Positions 26,820-34,513 of a stretch of DNA of 54,186 nucleotides are shown here, piece by piece. The position numbers and the translations under genes were made by a program. The stretch spans positions 1-54,186 of the forward strand of contig JAISAE010000084.1 in NCBI GenBank assembly GCA_031266875.1. Reading direction: 5' to 3'. Below the pieces are notes generated by a model. It did no database searches. It worked only from the letters and a program-made list of their open reading frames with translations, and had not been told where the DNA came from. Position 1 is the stretch's first letter. Every line of letters begins with the position of its first letter. Source of the stretch: Treponema sp. (GTDB lineage Bacteria; Spirochaetota; Spirochaetia; Treponematales; Breznakiellaceae).

Positions 26820-27689
26820 ATGAACACGCTAAATACGTTTGAGCAAAAGAAAACAAGTTATCGGCTAGGGCAGGCGGTAACCCTGTTCTTGATTTACCTC
26901 TTATTCGCCTTTGTCGTAGTGGTCTCCATCGGTCCCTTAGTCTGGGTGGTGATGTCCTCATTCAAAACCAATGGGGATATATTGACCAAACCCTTTGCTC
27001 TCCCTACAGGGATTGACTTCACCCCGTACATCTCGGTTATTAAGGGCAATAATTTCCTACAGTTCGCGCTTAACTCGGTGATCATTTCCTCAATTGCCAC
27101 TGCCGGTTCGATCTTTATGTACGCGATGGGCGCGTATGTATTTGCCCGCTACCAGTTTCCCTTGCGCAGCCTGCTCTTTACCCTTTTCACCCTGACCATG
27201 CTGGTTCCCGGACATACCAAGACCCAGCCGATTTTCCATCTCATCATGCAGCTTAACCTTTACGACACTCGTGCCGGTATAACCCTTGTGTACCTTTCAG
27301 GCGGCATTGCTATGAGCCTTTTTGTGATGCGTGCCTCGTTTGCCTCAATTCCCAAAGAAATGTCTGAGGCGGCTGTCATAGACGGGGTGGGTTTCTTTCG
27401 CAACTTTTGGCAGATGCACATACCGCTTGCCAAGAACGGACTTGCCACCGCCGGTATCCTCATGTTTCTAGGGAACTGGAACGAATACTTCTTCGCGTCT
27501 TTGCTTTCTTCATCTCCCAAAACCCGAACCCTGCCCTACGCGCTGGCCTTTTTCAACGAGACCTATGCTTATGACTACACGAAAATGTTCGCCGCGCTCA
27601 CGCTCATCATCCTGCCGGGGATAGTGGTTTACGCGGTTTCACAGGAACAGGTGCAGATGTCGATCAGCTCCGGCAGTGTTAAGGGTTAG
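26820..27689 (+). CDS. Sugar ABC transporter permease, MalG type
   Basis: Second permease of the same transporter, 289 residues, six membrane segments. EAAVIDGVGFFRNFWQMHIPL near 183-203 is the EAA loop, and FLGNWNEYFFASLL is a typical MalG-family signature. GGAGAAGCTA precedes the ATG. No ATP-binding subunit is present in the cluster, so the transporter probably borrows a shared MsmK/UgpC-type ATPase encoded elsewhere. Confidence 0.93.
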   Translation: MNTLNTFEQKKTSYRLGQAVTLFLIYLLFAFVVVVSIGPLVWVVMSSFKTNGDILTKPFALPTGIDFTPYISVIKGNNFLQFALNSVIISSIATAGSIFMYAMGAYVFARYQFPLRSLLFTLFTLTMLVPGHTKTQPIFHLIMQLNLYDTRAGITLVYLSGGIAMSLFVMRASFASIPKEMSEAAVIDGVGFFRNFWQMHIPLAKNGLATAGILMFLGNWNEYFFASLLSSSPKTRTLPYALAFFNETYAYDYTKMFAALTLIILPGIVVYAVSQEQVQMSISSGSVKG

Positions 27690-27705
27690 AACTCACTCGT
27701 ACGCT

Positions 27706-27731
27706 CTGTGGGGCTTCAACGCGCCCCACAG
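27706..27731 (+). terminator. Stem-loop after the permease genes
   Basis: CTGTGGGGC, loop of 8, GCCCCACAG: nine perfect pairs 17 bp after the permease stop. The following sequence ATGTTCTCGTTTGTG is only moderately T-rich, so termination may be partial. Confidence 0.55.
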
Positions 27732-27800
27732 CATGTTCTCGTTTGTGTTGTACTCCCCTTCTCAGCTAAGAACTTTGAGAAGCGCACATCTCATCAAGCT

Positions 27801-27830
27801 TTGTATATCAAATTCGCATCTTCTGATATA
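27801..27830 (+). promoter_or_regulatory. GntR promoter with overlapping dyad operator
   Basis: TTGTAT (27801-27806), 17 bp, TGATAT (27824-27829). A perfect inverted repeat TATATCA (27804-27810) / TGATATA (27824-27830), with 13 bp between, covers both boxes. This is the expected layout of an autoregulatory operator for a dimeric repressor. The RNA would start only about 6 nt before the ATG, and no Shine-Dalgarno is present. Confidence 0.55.
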
Positions 27831-27841
27831 TTTGTAAGTCT

Positions 27842-28561
27842 ATGAATTTTAATAAAGTTACAAAACAAGAGAGGGTCGCTGAACAGGTATACCATGCGCT
27901 TCATCAGGCGATCCTTGAGAAGCGCTTTACCGTTGGAGAAAAGCTGCCTTCTGAGCATGATCTGTGTGAGCAGTTTGGGGTGAGCATGTCGCCGATCAAA
28001 AGCGCCCTGCACCGGCTTTCCACGCTGGGGCTTATCGAAACCCGTGTGGGTCAGGGGAGTTTTGTTCTTGATCCTAACGATAATCTGCTTTTGGCCCAGC
28101 TTGGCGAGATTCCTCTGAGTGATTGTAATGTTTCCCAGATTAACGAATACCGTCTCTACTTTGAGATGGACACAGTGCGGTTCGCTATGAAACGGGCTAC
28201 GGACGAAGATTTCAGGAAATGTGAGAGTATACTCAGGCGAATGGACGATGCTATCATGGCTGGCGACATCGCGCTGCATGACAAGATGGATTATGAGTTT
28301 CATCTGGAAGTTTGCAAGGCTACCAAAAACCGCGCCTTTGTATTCGCTTATGAAACTGTTGGTAAACTACTCCGCCGTCATGCTGCTCTCCTTAGTAAAG
28401 GCTATTTCAAAAAGATATGTGAGCAACAGCCGGGTGAGGACATACACTGGAGACTGCTCGACGCGATAAAGGCCAAAGATATTGACGCCTGTAGGAAGTG
28501 CTACCTCATCTTGTTTTCGGTTTTTGAAAATCTGCAAGAGGCTGATTTCCTAGACTGCTGA
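27842..28561 (+). CDS. GntR-family regulator, FadR/FCD subfamily
   Basis: DNA-binding regulator of 239 residues. The winged helix-turn-helix covers about 8-75 (GEKLPSEHDLCEQFGVSMSP, then IKSALHRLSTLGLIETRVGQ). An all-helical FCD effector domain follows (about 95-230) with metal/effector ligands in DYEFHLEVCKATKN. FCD regulators usually sense organic acids or sugar acids. It follows the sugar permeases in the same direction but has its own promoter with a dyad. It ends 17 bp before the convergent outer-membrane gene. Confidence 0.9.
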   Translation: MNFNKVTKQERVAEQVYHALHQAILEKRFTVGEKLPSEHDLCEQFGVSMSPIKSALHRLSTLGLIETRVGQGSFVLDPNDNLLLAQLGEIPLSDCNVSQINEYRLYFEMDTVRFAMKRATDEDFRKCESILRRMDDAIMAGDIALHDKMDYEFHLEVCKATKNRAFVFAYETVGKLLRRHAALLSKGYFKKICEQQPGEDIHWRLLDAIKAKDIDACRKCYLILFSVFENLQEADFLDC

Positions 28562-28578
28562 CGCTATTTTTATCTTTC

Positions 28579-29994
28579 TCAGCGGGGTTTTAAGAAGCGC
28601 CATGAAAGCGCGAATGTCCAGTCGTCTGGAAAGGTGGGTGAGGCTATCTCAAGGCTGAGACGGCCTGGCTTGCCCTGTATTGAGGCGCGGAAGCTTGTGT
28701 CCCAGACCGCGTCTTTGTCTTTCGGCAGGGTATAGCCAAGGCCGACGCTGAAACGGGCTATGCCCAAACGCCAAGAACATACGCCGGCGACTTTTGCTGA
28801 GGCGAAGAGGGTGGAAGAGTTCGGCAGGGGGAAGAGCGCGGGCTGTGTATCGGCAACAGACAGAAAGACGGCGTTGCCTGATAAGGCGGTATGTATTGGA
28901 CCAACATTCAGGCCAAGTGATGCTTCGGCTTTGTCTTGAACTTTAGCCCAGCTTGTGGCGTCACGGCTGAAACCAAGTGAACAGCGGCTTAGGTTCAGTG
29001 GCACGGGGCCGAGTTTGGCGCTGAACTTTGTGGGGAACTGGTAGGCAATGAGGCTGGAACTGCGGTCAAAGGGAACTCCGGTTTTTGGCGCACGAAGAAT
29101 GGCGCTTAATGTGAGATGACTGCTTTGTTTCCAGAAATACTCAAACCGCGATCCCAGTCTGAAACCCGCGCTGCTTGTGTTGCCGTCGCTGCCCACATAA
29201 CGCCCGCCCACGCCATCCGCAGCCAGGGATACGCGCCAAGGACGGGAGCCAATGCCCAGAGACAGATTACCATACACATCCTGTCCGTAGGCAAATGTTT
29301 TGGATAAGGCCCAGTCCGAGGCAATGTCAAAAAACGTGGAGGTATACACCGCGCTCAGGGCATAGAGTTCAAAGTCCCGCGCTGGCAGAGGCGGTGAACT
29401 GGAAAACCACGTTGTTGAGGAACGTGGCGGCAGTTCCTTGCTGGTATAAAAGCCTTCCAGCCGGAACGCGGCCTTCTTGTCAAAATAGATGTCAATGCCG
29501 CCGGAAACAGCGGCGTTAAATGCTTCGTCCAGTACCAGCGACGCGAAACCGGCCAGGGCGCCAAAGCGGGGCGTGCCGAGAAAGAGCGCGGTACAGGGGC
29601 TTTTGGTGGAAGAAGGCGCGGTGGCAAGCTCAAGCGAGGAAGGTTTATGGTTTTCAACAAAAGGCGCGGCTTGAGACCAGAGTTTCCTCAGCCGCGCTGA
29701 AAGGCCGCTGTCGTCGAGAATCCCATACAGCAGCCGGGAACCGCTTGCCTTATGGTAAAGGCCGCCGGAAAATGCGGTGTTAGCAGTGTCTATGTTTTCA
29801 CGGCTGTCGATAAGCTGCGCCCGTAACGAAAGGTCCCAGGGCAGAAACACGCTAAGGTCTTCCCGCGTAACAAGCTTTCCCTCGTATTCCCAAGAACCGC
29901 TTGAGAGCAGGCTCCATTCCAGCGCGGAAACGGAAACCGGTATTAGAGCTATAGTCCAGAGCAGGACGCATAAACGCTTACATAGATAACGCAT
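28579..29994 (-). CDS. Predicted outer-membrane beta-barrel protein
   Basis: No family recognised. The 471-residue product has a signal peptide (CVLLWTIALIPVSVSA) and then many short alternating hydrophobic strands with aromatic ends (FELYALSAVYTSTFFDIASDW, shown by its key residues, and RFSVGLGYTLP). The chain ends FALSWRFLKPR, close to the aromatic-ended last strand of barrels. A role as an outer-membrane protein is inference from composition. It is monocistronic. Confidence 0.55.
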   Translation of the reverse strand: MRYLCKRLCVLLWTIALIPVSVSALEWSLLSSGSWEYEGKLVTREDLSVFLPWDLSLRAQLIDSRENIDTANTAFSGGLYHKASGSRLLYGILDDSGLSARLRKLWSQAAPFVENHKPSSLELATAPSSTKSPCTALFLGTPRFGALAGFASLVLDEAFNAAVSGGIDIYFDKKAAFRLEGFYTSKELPPRSSTTWFSSSPPLPARDFELYALSAVYTSTFFDIASDWALSKTFAYGQDVYGNLSLGIGSRPWRVSLAADGVGGRYVGSDGNTSSAGFRLGSRFEYFWKQSSHLTLSAILRAPKTGVPFDRSSSLIAYQFPTKFSAKLGPVPLNLSRCSLGFSRDATSWAKVQDKAEASLGLNVGPIHTALSGNAVFLSVADTQPALFPLPNSSTLFASAKVAGVCSWRLGIARFSVGLGYTLPKDKDAVWDTSFRASIQGKPGRLSLEIASPTFPDDWTFALSWRFLKPR

Positions 29995-30038
29995 ACCCTC
30001 TATACGAGATAGAAGCTATGCATTGCTTCAAACGCGCC

Positions 30039-30941
30039 TTATATTTCCGCCTCTGGCGCAAGGTTTGAGTAATATCGGATCGCGTAAGGCTTAAAATTGT
30101 TTCGTAACAAGACCCGCGAGAAGCCCTCAGACTCAACAGGCAGATCGATACTTAACATGGTTACGTCATGGGGGGTGAGTTTCTCGATAAAACAGGAAAG
30201 CAGTTCTTCCCCAATCCCCAAACTACGGTACTCGGCTTTAACCTCAAGAGCAGTTATATGAAGGATTTCGTTGTTCTGGTCCCGAGCCGCTGATATGTAC
30301 GCGGCAAAGTCGCCACTGCCGGTTTCCGCGATAAAGACGATATACTCTGCTATGTTCTGCTCTGCCTGGGGGAAGGGACGTTTAGCGTTAGCCTGATATT
30401 CCTCAAGACAGCACCGGTGCAGGAATGCGGCTTCGGCTATATCTTTTTCCTGAGTGGAGCGAAAGATAAAGTCTTCAAGAATAAGGTCGTCAGTTTCTTC
30501 CGGTTCAATACCTATGCGCTCCATGCCCCACTCGTCACGGAGCGCGTTGTACCACCTGATCACTTCCCGTTTCATCTCGCGTTCTTTGAACGAGAACCAG
30601 CGCTTTTCAATTGTAGGATAGATATGCAGGACATTTTTGAAAGCGCGAAACACACCTTTACCACGATTGAGCGCGGTGGAAAGCTCCTCTCGCACCAGCG
30701 GGTTTCTGACACCCACAGTAAAACGTTCCATAAGTCTGAAACCATCGGAAGAATCCCAGTCAGGCAGGCTAATATAACGGTTTTTGTTATCTTCAGTATT
30801 AACGCTTTCCGCTATCACAGCATCTTGGACATCCATGTAGAATTCCCCTTCCTGATCTTCCATTGAAAATAAAAGATCATTGATAAGCGCTTCAGTCAGT
30901 TCAAACGTATTCATCATAAAGAAAATATAGCAAAGATTCAT
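30039..30941 (-). CDS. UPF0158-like domain fused to a GNAT acetyltransferase
   Basis: The 300-residue product combines two parts. Residues about 9-160 resemble UPF0158 (SLPDWDSSDGFRLMERF, LNRGKGVFRAFKNVLHIYP and EKRWFSFKEREMKREVIRWY). The C-terminal part, about 165-290, is a GNAT domain: LHITALEVKAEYRSLGIGEE holds the acetyl-CoA loop and VLLRNNFKPYAIRYYS its end. The acceptor is unknown. The start is uncertain: ATGs at 30941, 30917 and 30914 all lack a good ribosome-binding site. The gene diverges from the SPOR genes. Confidence 0.75.
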   Translation of the reverse strand: MNLCYIFFMMNTFELTEALINDLLFSMEDQEGEFYMDVQDAVIAESVNTEDNKNRYISLPDWDSSDGFRLMERFTVGVRNPLVREELSTALNRGKGVFRAFKNVLHIYPTIEKRWFSFKEREMKREVIRWYNALRDEWGMERIGIEPEETDDLILEDFIFRSTQEKDIAEAAFLHRCCLEEYQANAKRPFPQAEQNIAEYIVFIAETGSGDFAAYISAARDQNNEILHITALEVKAEYRSLGIGEELLSCFIEKLTPHDVTMLSIDLPVESEGFSRVLLRNNFKPYAIRYYSNLAPEAEI

Positions 30942-30962
30942 GGTTTTGCCGATAAGAAAGAT

Positions 30963-31433
30963 ATGACGAGTGTGAAGAGTATAATGAGAATAGTCGCGGC
31001 CATCATAAGTGGCCTGATGATGGTCGCTTTGTGTAGTGCGCAAAATCAGGGGGGCAATACTGGAACCTTGAGAGCTGGTGTTGGCACTGTTTTGCCGCAG
31101 AGTCAGACTCCAAGGCCGGTGGTTGAACAGCCGCAGCCAGAACCTGAGCCAATTGATACGAGTCCTACTGTGATAAAGCCAGGTATACCGCCCAAAGAAA
31201 TGGGGGGAACTTACCGTATTCAGGTGGGAGCGTATACGATTGTTCTCAACGCGGTAGCGGCGTTTGATAAGGTCAGGGAAGCGGGGCTTTCCCCTCTCTA
31301 TGAACGGAATGGTGAATACCTTCGGGTTGTGCTGACCAATGTTAAACCGGAAGAAGTATCGACTATCGCGGAAAAGCTAGGTAAGGTCGGGTTTAGAACA
31401 GCCCTCATCCGCGCCGAAGGCGAAGAATGGTAG
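30963..31433 (+). CDS. Exported SPOR-domain protein
   Basis: The product of 156 residues has a signal peptide (MRIVAAIISGLMMVALCSAQ, starting at residue 8), a short Pro/Gln-rich linker and a C-terminal SPOR domain (about 80-150; YRIQVGAYTIVLNAVAAFDK and the YERNGEYLRVVL strand). SPOR domains bind denuded septal glycan. A second start at 30984 is equally possible. It is 15 bp upstream of rlpA, and the two SPOR domains are close relatives, so this looks like a duplication in which one copy lacks the enzyme domain. Confidence 0.85.
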   Translation: MTSVKSIMRIVAAIISGLMMVALCSAQNQGGNTGTLRAGVGTVLPQSQTPRPVVEQPQPEPEPIDTSPTVIKPGIPPKEMGGTYRIQVGAYTIVLNAVAAFDKVREAGLSPLYERNGEYLRVVLTNVKPEEVSTIAEKLGKVGFRTALIRAEGEEW

Positions 31434-31448
31434 GTAAGGAGAACTATT

Positions 31449-32243
31449 ATGAAACGAACAAGTGCGTTAATCGTAAGCGGTTTTTGTTTAACGCTGATAT
31501 GTGCCGCTCAACAGATATCTAGCGGCGCTACTGACGGGATATATCGAGAAGAAGGTATTGCCTCCTGGTATGGGCATGAATTTGATGGACGCCCTACGGC
31601 GTCAGGAGAAATTTTTGACGCTTCTCTGTTTACCGCCGCTCACCCTACTCTACCCTTTGGAACACTGCTTACGATAACCAATAAACAGAACAGTAAACGG
31701 GTCATGGTTAGGGTTAATGATCGGGGGCCAAACAAGTCAGACAGAGTCATTGATGTTTCCCGTGCCGCCGCTGATCAGCTTGATATGATTGCTACTGGTA
31801 CCACGTCCGTGCTGATTGAAAGCATTGGTACATTAGTGGTAACACCGTCAAGCGCACCGACCGCTCCTGCACCGACTACATTGATTCCGGTAACACCGTC
31901 GACAACTACACAGACTGCGCCGACAACATCAGCGGCGCCAGTAACATCGCCGGTAATAACACCGCAACCCTCCTACGTTATCCCAGCCGAGATCAAGCCA
32001 TCTATGCCGCCATCTGGAACCAACAAGCGTTATCGGCTTCAGGTCGGGGCCTATCGGGTTGATAAGAACGCAGTTGAGGCTTTTGACAAACTGAAGAACG
32101 CGGGTCTTAATCCCAAGTATGAACGGGTCGGAGAATACTACCGCGTGGTGCTTCTAGATGTGAAAGCTGAAGAAGTATCCGCCATGGCAGAAAAACTGGG
32201 GGCGCTTGGGTTCCGCGAAGCGCTAGTCCGTGAGGAACCATAG
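31449..32243 (+). CDS. rlpA: RlpA-like septal lytic transglycosylase with SPOR domain
   Basis: Exported protein of 264 residues. A signal peptide (residues 1-19) is followed by the RlpA double-psi beta-barrel (about 33-130: GIASWYGHEFDGRPTASGE, FGTLLTITNKQNSKRVMVRV, NDRGP with the catalytic-type Asp). A Pro/Thr-rich linker of about 50 residues leads to the SPOR domain (about 193-262). RlpA cleaves peptide-free glycan strands at division in Pseudomonas. AAGGAGA lies before the ATG. A shared terminator follows. Confidence 0.92.
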   Translation: MKRTSALIVSGFCLTLICAAQQISSGATDGIYREEGIASWYGHEFDGRPTASGEIFDASLFTAAHPTLPFGTLLTITNKQNSKRVMVRVNDRGPNKSDRVIDVSRAAADQLDMIATGTTSVLIESIGTLVVTPSSAPTAPAPTTLIPVTPSTTTQTAPTTSAAPVTSPVITPQPSYVIPAEIKPSMPPSGTNKRYRLQVGAYRVDKNAVEAFDKLKNAGLNPKYERVGEYYRVVLLDVKAEEVSAMAEKLGALGFREALVREEP

Positions 32244-32254
32244 GCTGCTATAGC

Positions 32255-32284
32255 AAAAAAGCACACCCAAAGGTGTGCTTTTTT
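32255..32284. terminator. Bidirectional terminator between rlpA and rplY
   Basis: AAAAAAGCACACC (32255-32267), loop CAAA, GGTGTGCTTTTTT (32272-32284). It is symmetric, with a T-run on both strands, and serves the convergent rlpA and rplY units. Confidence 0.93.
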
Positions 32285-32331
32285 CGCTTGTTTTATTTTA
32301 CACAAGCAACTTGCAGAGCAAGCGCCGCTTA

Positions 32332-32961
32332 TTACTTGCTTTGACTGGCAGAAGCGCTGGATGCAACTTCGGTAACCTCACCAGCGGCTTCCGTGGATTC
32401 GGCCTTTTCAGCACGGGCAAACTTCACAAGGGCCACAACCTGATCCGCGCCTGAAATAAGGCGAACATACTCGCTCAGGGGAAGATCGCGTGCGTGAATT
32501 GACTGATTCACCCTGAGATCGCTTACATCTACATCAAAACGCGATGGTAGATACTGAGGTAAACACTCCACCTCAATTTCACGCAGGGACGTTTCAAGAA
32601 TACCACCTTCACGGACACCAACCGGATTGCCGTGTACATGAACCCGAACCTTTGCCCGCAGAGCAACATCCTTTTCAACTTCATAGAAGTCAACATGAAG
32701 AATATTTCCATCTTTGATATTCCGCTGCGTATCTTTTACAAAGGCGTCGACCGATCGGTCTTCAAGCTCAATCTTTACGATGGTACTTTCCGTGACATTC
32801 TTGATACTGTTCGAGAATTCACGTGCGTCCAGATCAAGGGAAAACGCCTTACCTGAACGTCCATACAAAACACCCGGAACACGGCCTGCACGCCGGAGCC
32901 GCCTCGCTATGGCAGAACCTACGCCATCCCTGTTTCGGGCCTTTAAAACAACCTGATTCAT
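32332..32961 (-). CDS. rplY: Ribosomal protein L25, long CTC form
   Basis: Binds 5S rRNA in the large subunit. The 209 residues include the L25 domain (about 1-93, GVGSAIARRLRRAGRVPGVL and YGRSGKAFSLD) and the C-terminal TL5/CTC beta domain (about 94-185), with an Ala/Glu/Ser tail. AAGGAAATT precedes the ATG. It is the last gene of the ispE-spoVG-tRNA-rplY unit. Confidence 0.94.
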   Translation of the reverse strand: MNQVVLKARNRDGVGSAIARRLRRAGRVPGVLYGRSGKAFSLDLDAREFSNSIKNVTESTIVKIELEDRSVDAFVKDTQRNIKDGNILHVDFYEVEKDVALRAKVRVHVHGNPVGVREGGILETSLREIEVECLPQYLPSRFDVDVSDLRVNQSIHARDLPLSEYVRLISGADQVVALVKFARAEKAESTEAAGEVTEVASSASASQSK

Positions 32962-32990
32962 AATTTCCTTACTCCCTTATTAGGTTTAAT

Positions 32991-33062
32991 CTGGGACGAC
33001 AGGATTCGAACCTGTGCATGCCGGAGCCAAAACCCGGTGGCTTACCACTTGCCTACGTCCCA
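32991..33062 (-). tRNA. tRNA-Gln (anticodon TTG)
   Basis: The minus strand folds as a full cloverleaf: acceptor TGGGACG/CGTCCCA with the U1-A72 pair and G73 typical of tRNA-Gln, anticodon arm CCGGG-TTTTGGC-TCCGG (anticodon TTG), and T arm ACAGG-TTCGAAT-CCTGT. No CCA is encoded. It lies 9 bp after spoVG and 29 bp before rplY and is probably processed from their common transcript. Confidence 0.95.
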
Positions 33063-33071
33063 AAGAAACTA

Positions 33072-33353
33072 CTATATCTCAACAGAAAGATCATCGGGGC
33101 CATTACCGGAATCATACTGTTCCAAGATACGTTTCTGCAATTCCAGACGAAAGTCAGAGTGAATAGGGTGAGCCACGTCTTTGTATTCACCGGCGCGTGT
33201 TTTTCGGCTTGGCATAGCGATAAACACACCGGTCTTTCCTTCAATGATCTTGATGTTGTGTATCACAAAGCAATCATCAAAGGTAATTGTTACATACGCC
33301 TTCAATTTCCCTTCACCAACAACCTTTCGTACTCTAATGTCGGTTATTTCCAT
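33072..33353 (-). CDS. spoVG: SpoVG family nucleic-acid-binding regulator
   Basis: The start at 33353 follows AGGAGGT and gives 93 residues, the usual SpoVG length. MEITDIRVRKVVGEGKLKAY, then FVIHNIKIIEGKTGVFIAMP and VAHPIHSDFR are family-defining. In Borrelia, SpoVG binds DNA and RNA; in Bacillus it affects septation. It lies 34 bp after ispE. An upstream extension to 33413 overlaps nothing needed and is rejected. Confidence 0.96.
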   Translation of the reverse strand: MEITDIRVRKVVGEGKLKAYVTITFDDCFVIHNIKIIEGKTGVFIAMPSRKTRAGEYKDVAHPIHSDFRLELQKRILEQYDSGNGPDDLSVEI

Positions 33354-33387
33354 GACGTACCTCCTATGGAGCCAAGAATATCTTATT

Positions 33388-34275
33388 CTAATACCCCCTC
33401 GTCGAATACGCAAGCGGAAATGTTAAGCAAATAAAACCTCCACACCAGCGAAACGCTTCTACCGCACGACTCGCCACGTTCTCATCAGAAAAAACCCCGA
33501 AACAAGTGGAACCCGAACCCGACAAACTAGCAAAATCCGCACCTAGCCGCCTCAGTTCCCCCAGCAAATCCCTGTATACCCCCGTGCCAGCGGCCAGAAA
33601 AACGGGTAAAAAGTCATTGTGATACGGCCAGTCAGCAGGTTTGCCGCCTAAAGCCTGTACCAGAACCTCCCGCGACCGAGAAACACACCGCTCATGGCCG
33701 TCAGCGTCCAGCAAAGCAAACGCACGCCGTGTGTTACTCACAAACCCAGGATACACCAACACGACGCTCAAGCCTTCCGGCGCGACAAGCGGTTCTACCC
33801 GCTCCCCACGCCCGCTCACAAAAGCCGCCCCGCTGCTGAGGAAGAACGGCACGTCGCTTCCCAAATCCTCTGCCAGTTCCCGTAAGGCCGCCAGAGGAAG
33901 CTCCACGTCCGACAGCTGGTTCAGCGCCAATAACGTAGCAGCCGCGTCCGATGAACCACCCCCCAGACCCGCGCCTAAGGGGATGCGCTTGTCCAGCCTG
34001 ATACGCAACCCCTGCATAAAACCACTTCGCGCCCTGAAAAGCGACACAGCCTTGAACACAACGTTCTCTTCAGGCTGAATCACCGCCCCATCAATGGGAA
34101 TGTCCCATGTGGTCTGTATGGCGCACTGACCCTCAGCACCGCCACAATCAAAGCACAGACTGTCCCCCCAGTCAAGAGCCAGAAAGATACTTTCCAGATC
34201 ATGAAAACCATCAGGCCGTCTGCCCTTCACCGCAAGATGCAAATTTATTTTCGCTGGCGCTTTAATGTTCAACAT
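33388..34275 (-). CDS. ispE: 4-diphosphocytidyl-2-C-methyl-D-erythritol kinase
   Basis: GHMP kinase of the MEP isoprenoid pathway, 295 residues from the ATG at 34275 (MLNIKAPAKINLHLAVKGRR). The ATP-binding PLGAGLGGGSSDAAATLLAL and SDVPFFLSSGAAFVSGRGE are clear. The longer frame to 34347 has no supporting site. It is the first gene of the ispE-spoVG-tRNA-rplY unit. Confidence 0.95.
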   Translation of the reverse strand: MLNIKAPAKINLHLAVKGRRPDGFHDLESIFLALDWGDSLCFDCGGAEGQCAIQTTWDIPIDGAVIQPEENVVFKAVSLFRARSGFMQGLRIRLDKRIPLGAGLGGGSSDAAATLLALNQLSDVELPLAALRELAEDLGSDVPFFLSSGAAFVSGRGERVEPLVAPEGLSVVLVYPGFVSNTRRAFALLDADGHERCVSRSREVLVQALGGKPADWPYHNDFLPVFLAAGTGVYRDLLGELRRLGADFASLSGSGSTCFGVFSDENVASRAVEAFRWCGGFICLTFPLAYSTRGY

Positions 34276-34513
34276 GCTGTCTGCTTTCTCAAAAAAACCA
34301 TACCGTTTATTGACTTGAGAGTCAATGGCAATACGCAGCCAGGCCATCAGCGTTTACTTTAACTTACACACCTCATCAAGCACACACCAACAGGGATAAC
34401 AGCATGGCAAGCATGAGATACATCCTCGAACAAGCAGCTTCCTTGTCCACTGATACGCAACTAGACAGTGAAATAGAAAGCTCTTTATCATGCTAAAAAG
34501 GACGGTAATCATA

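Noticed and set aside
34276-34347. N-terminal extension of ispE
   Set aside because: The family N-terminus begins at the internal ATG (34275).
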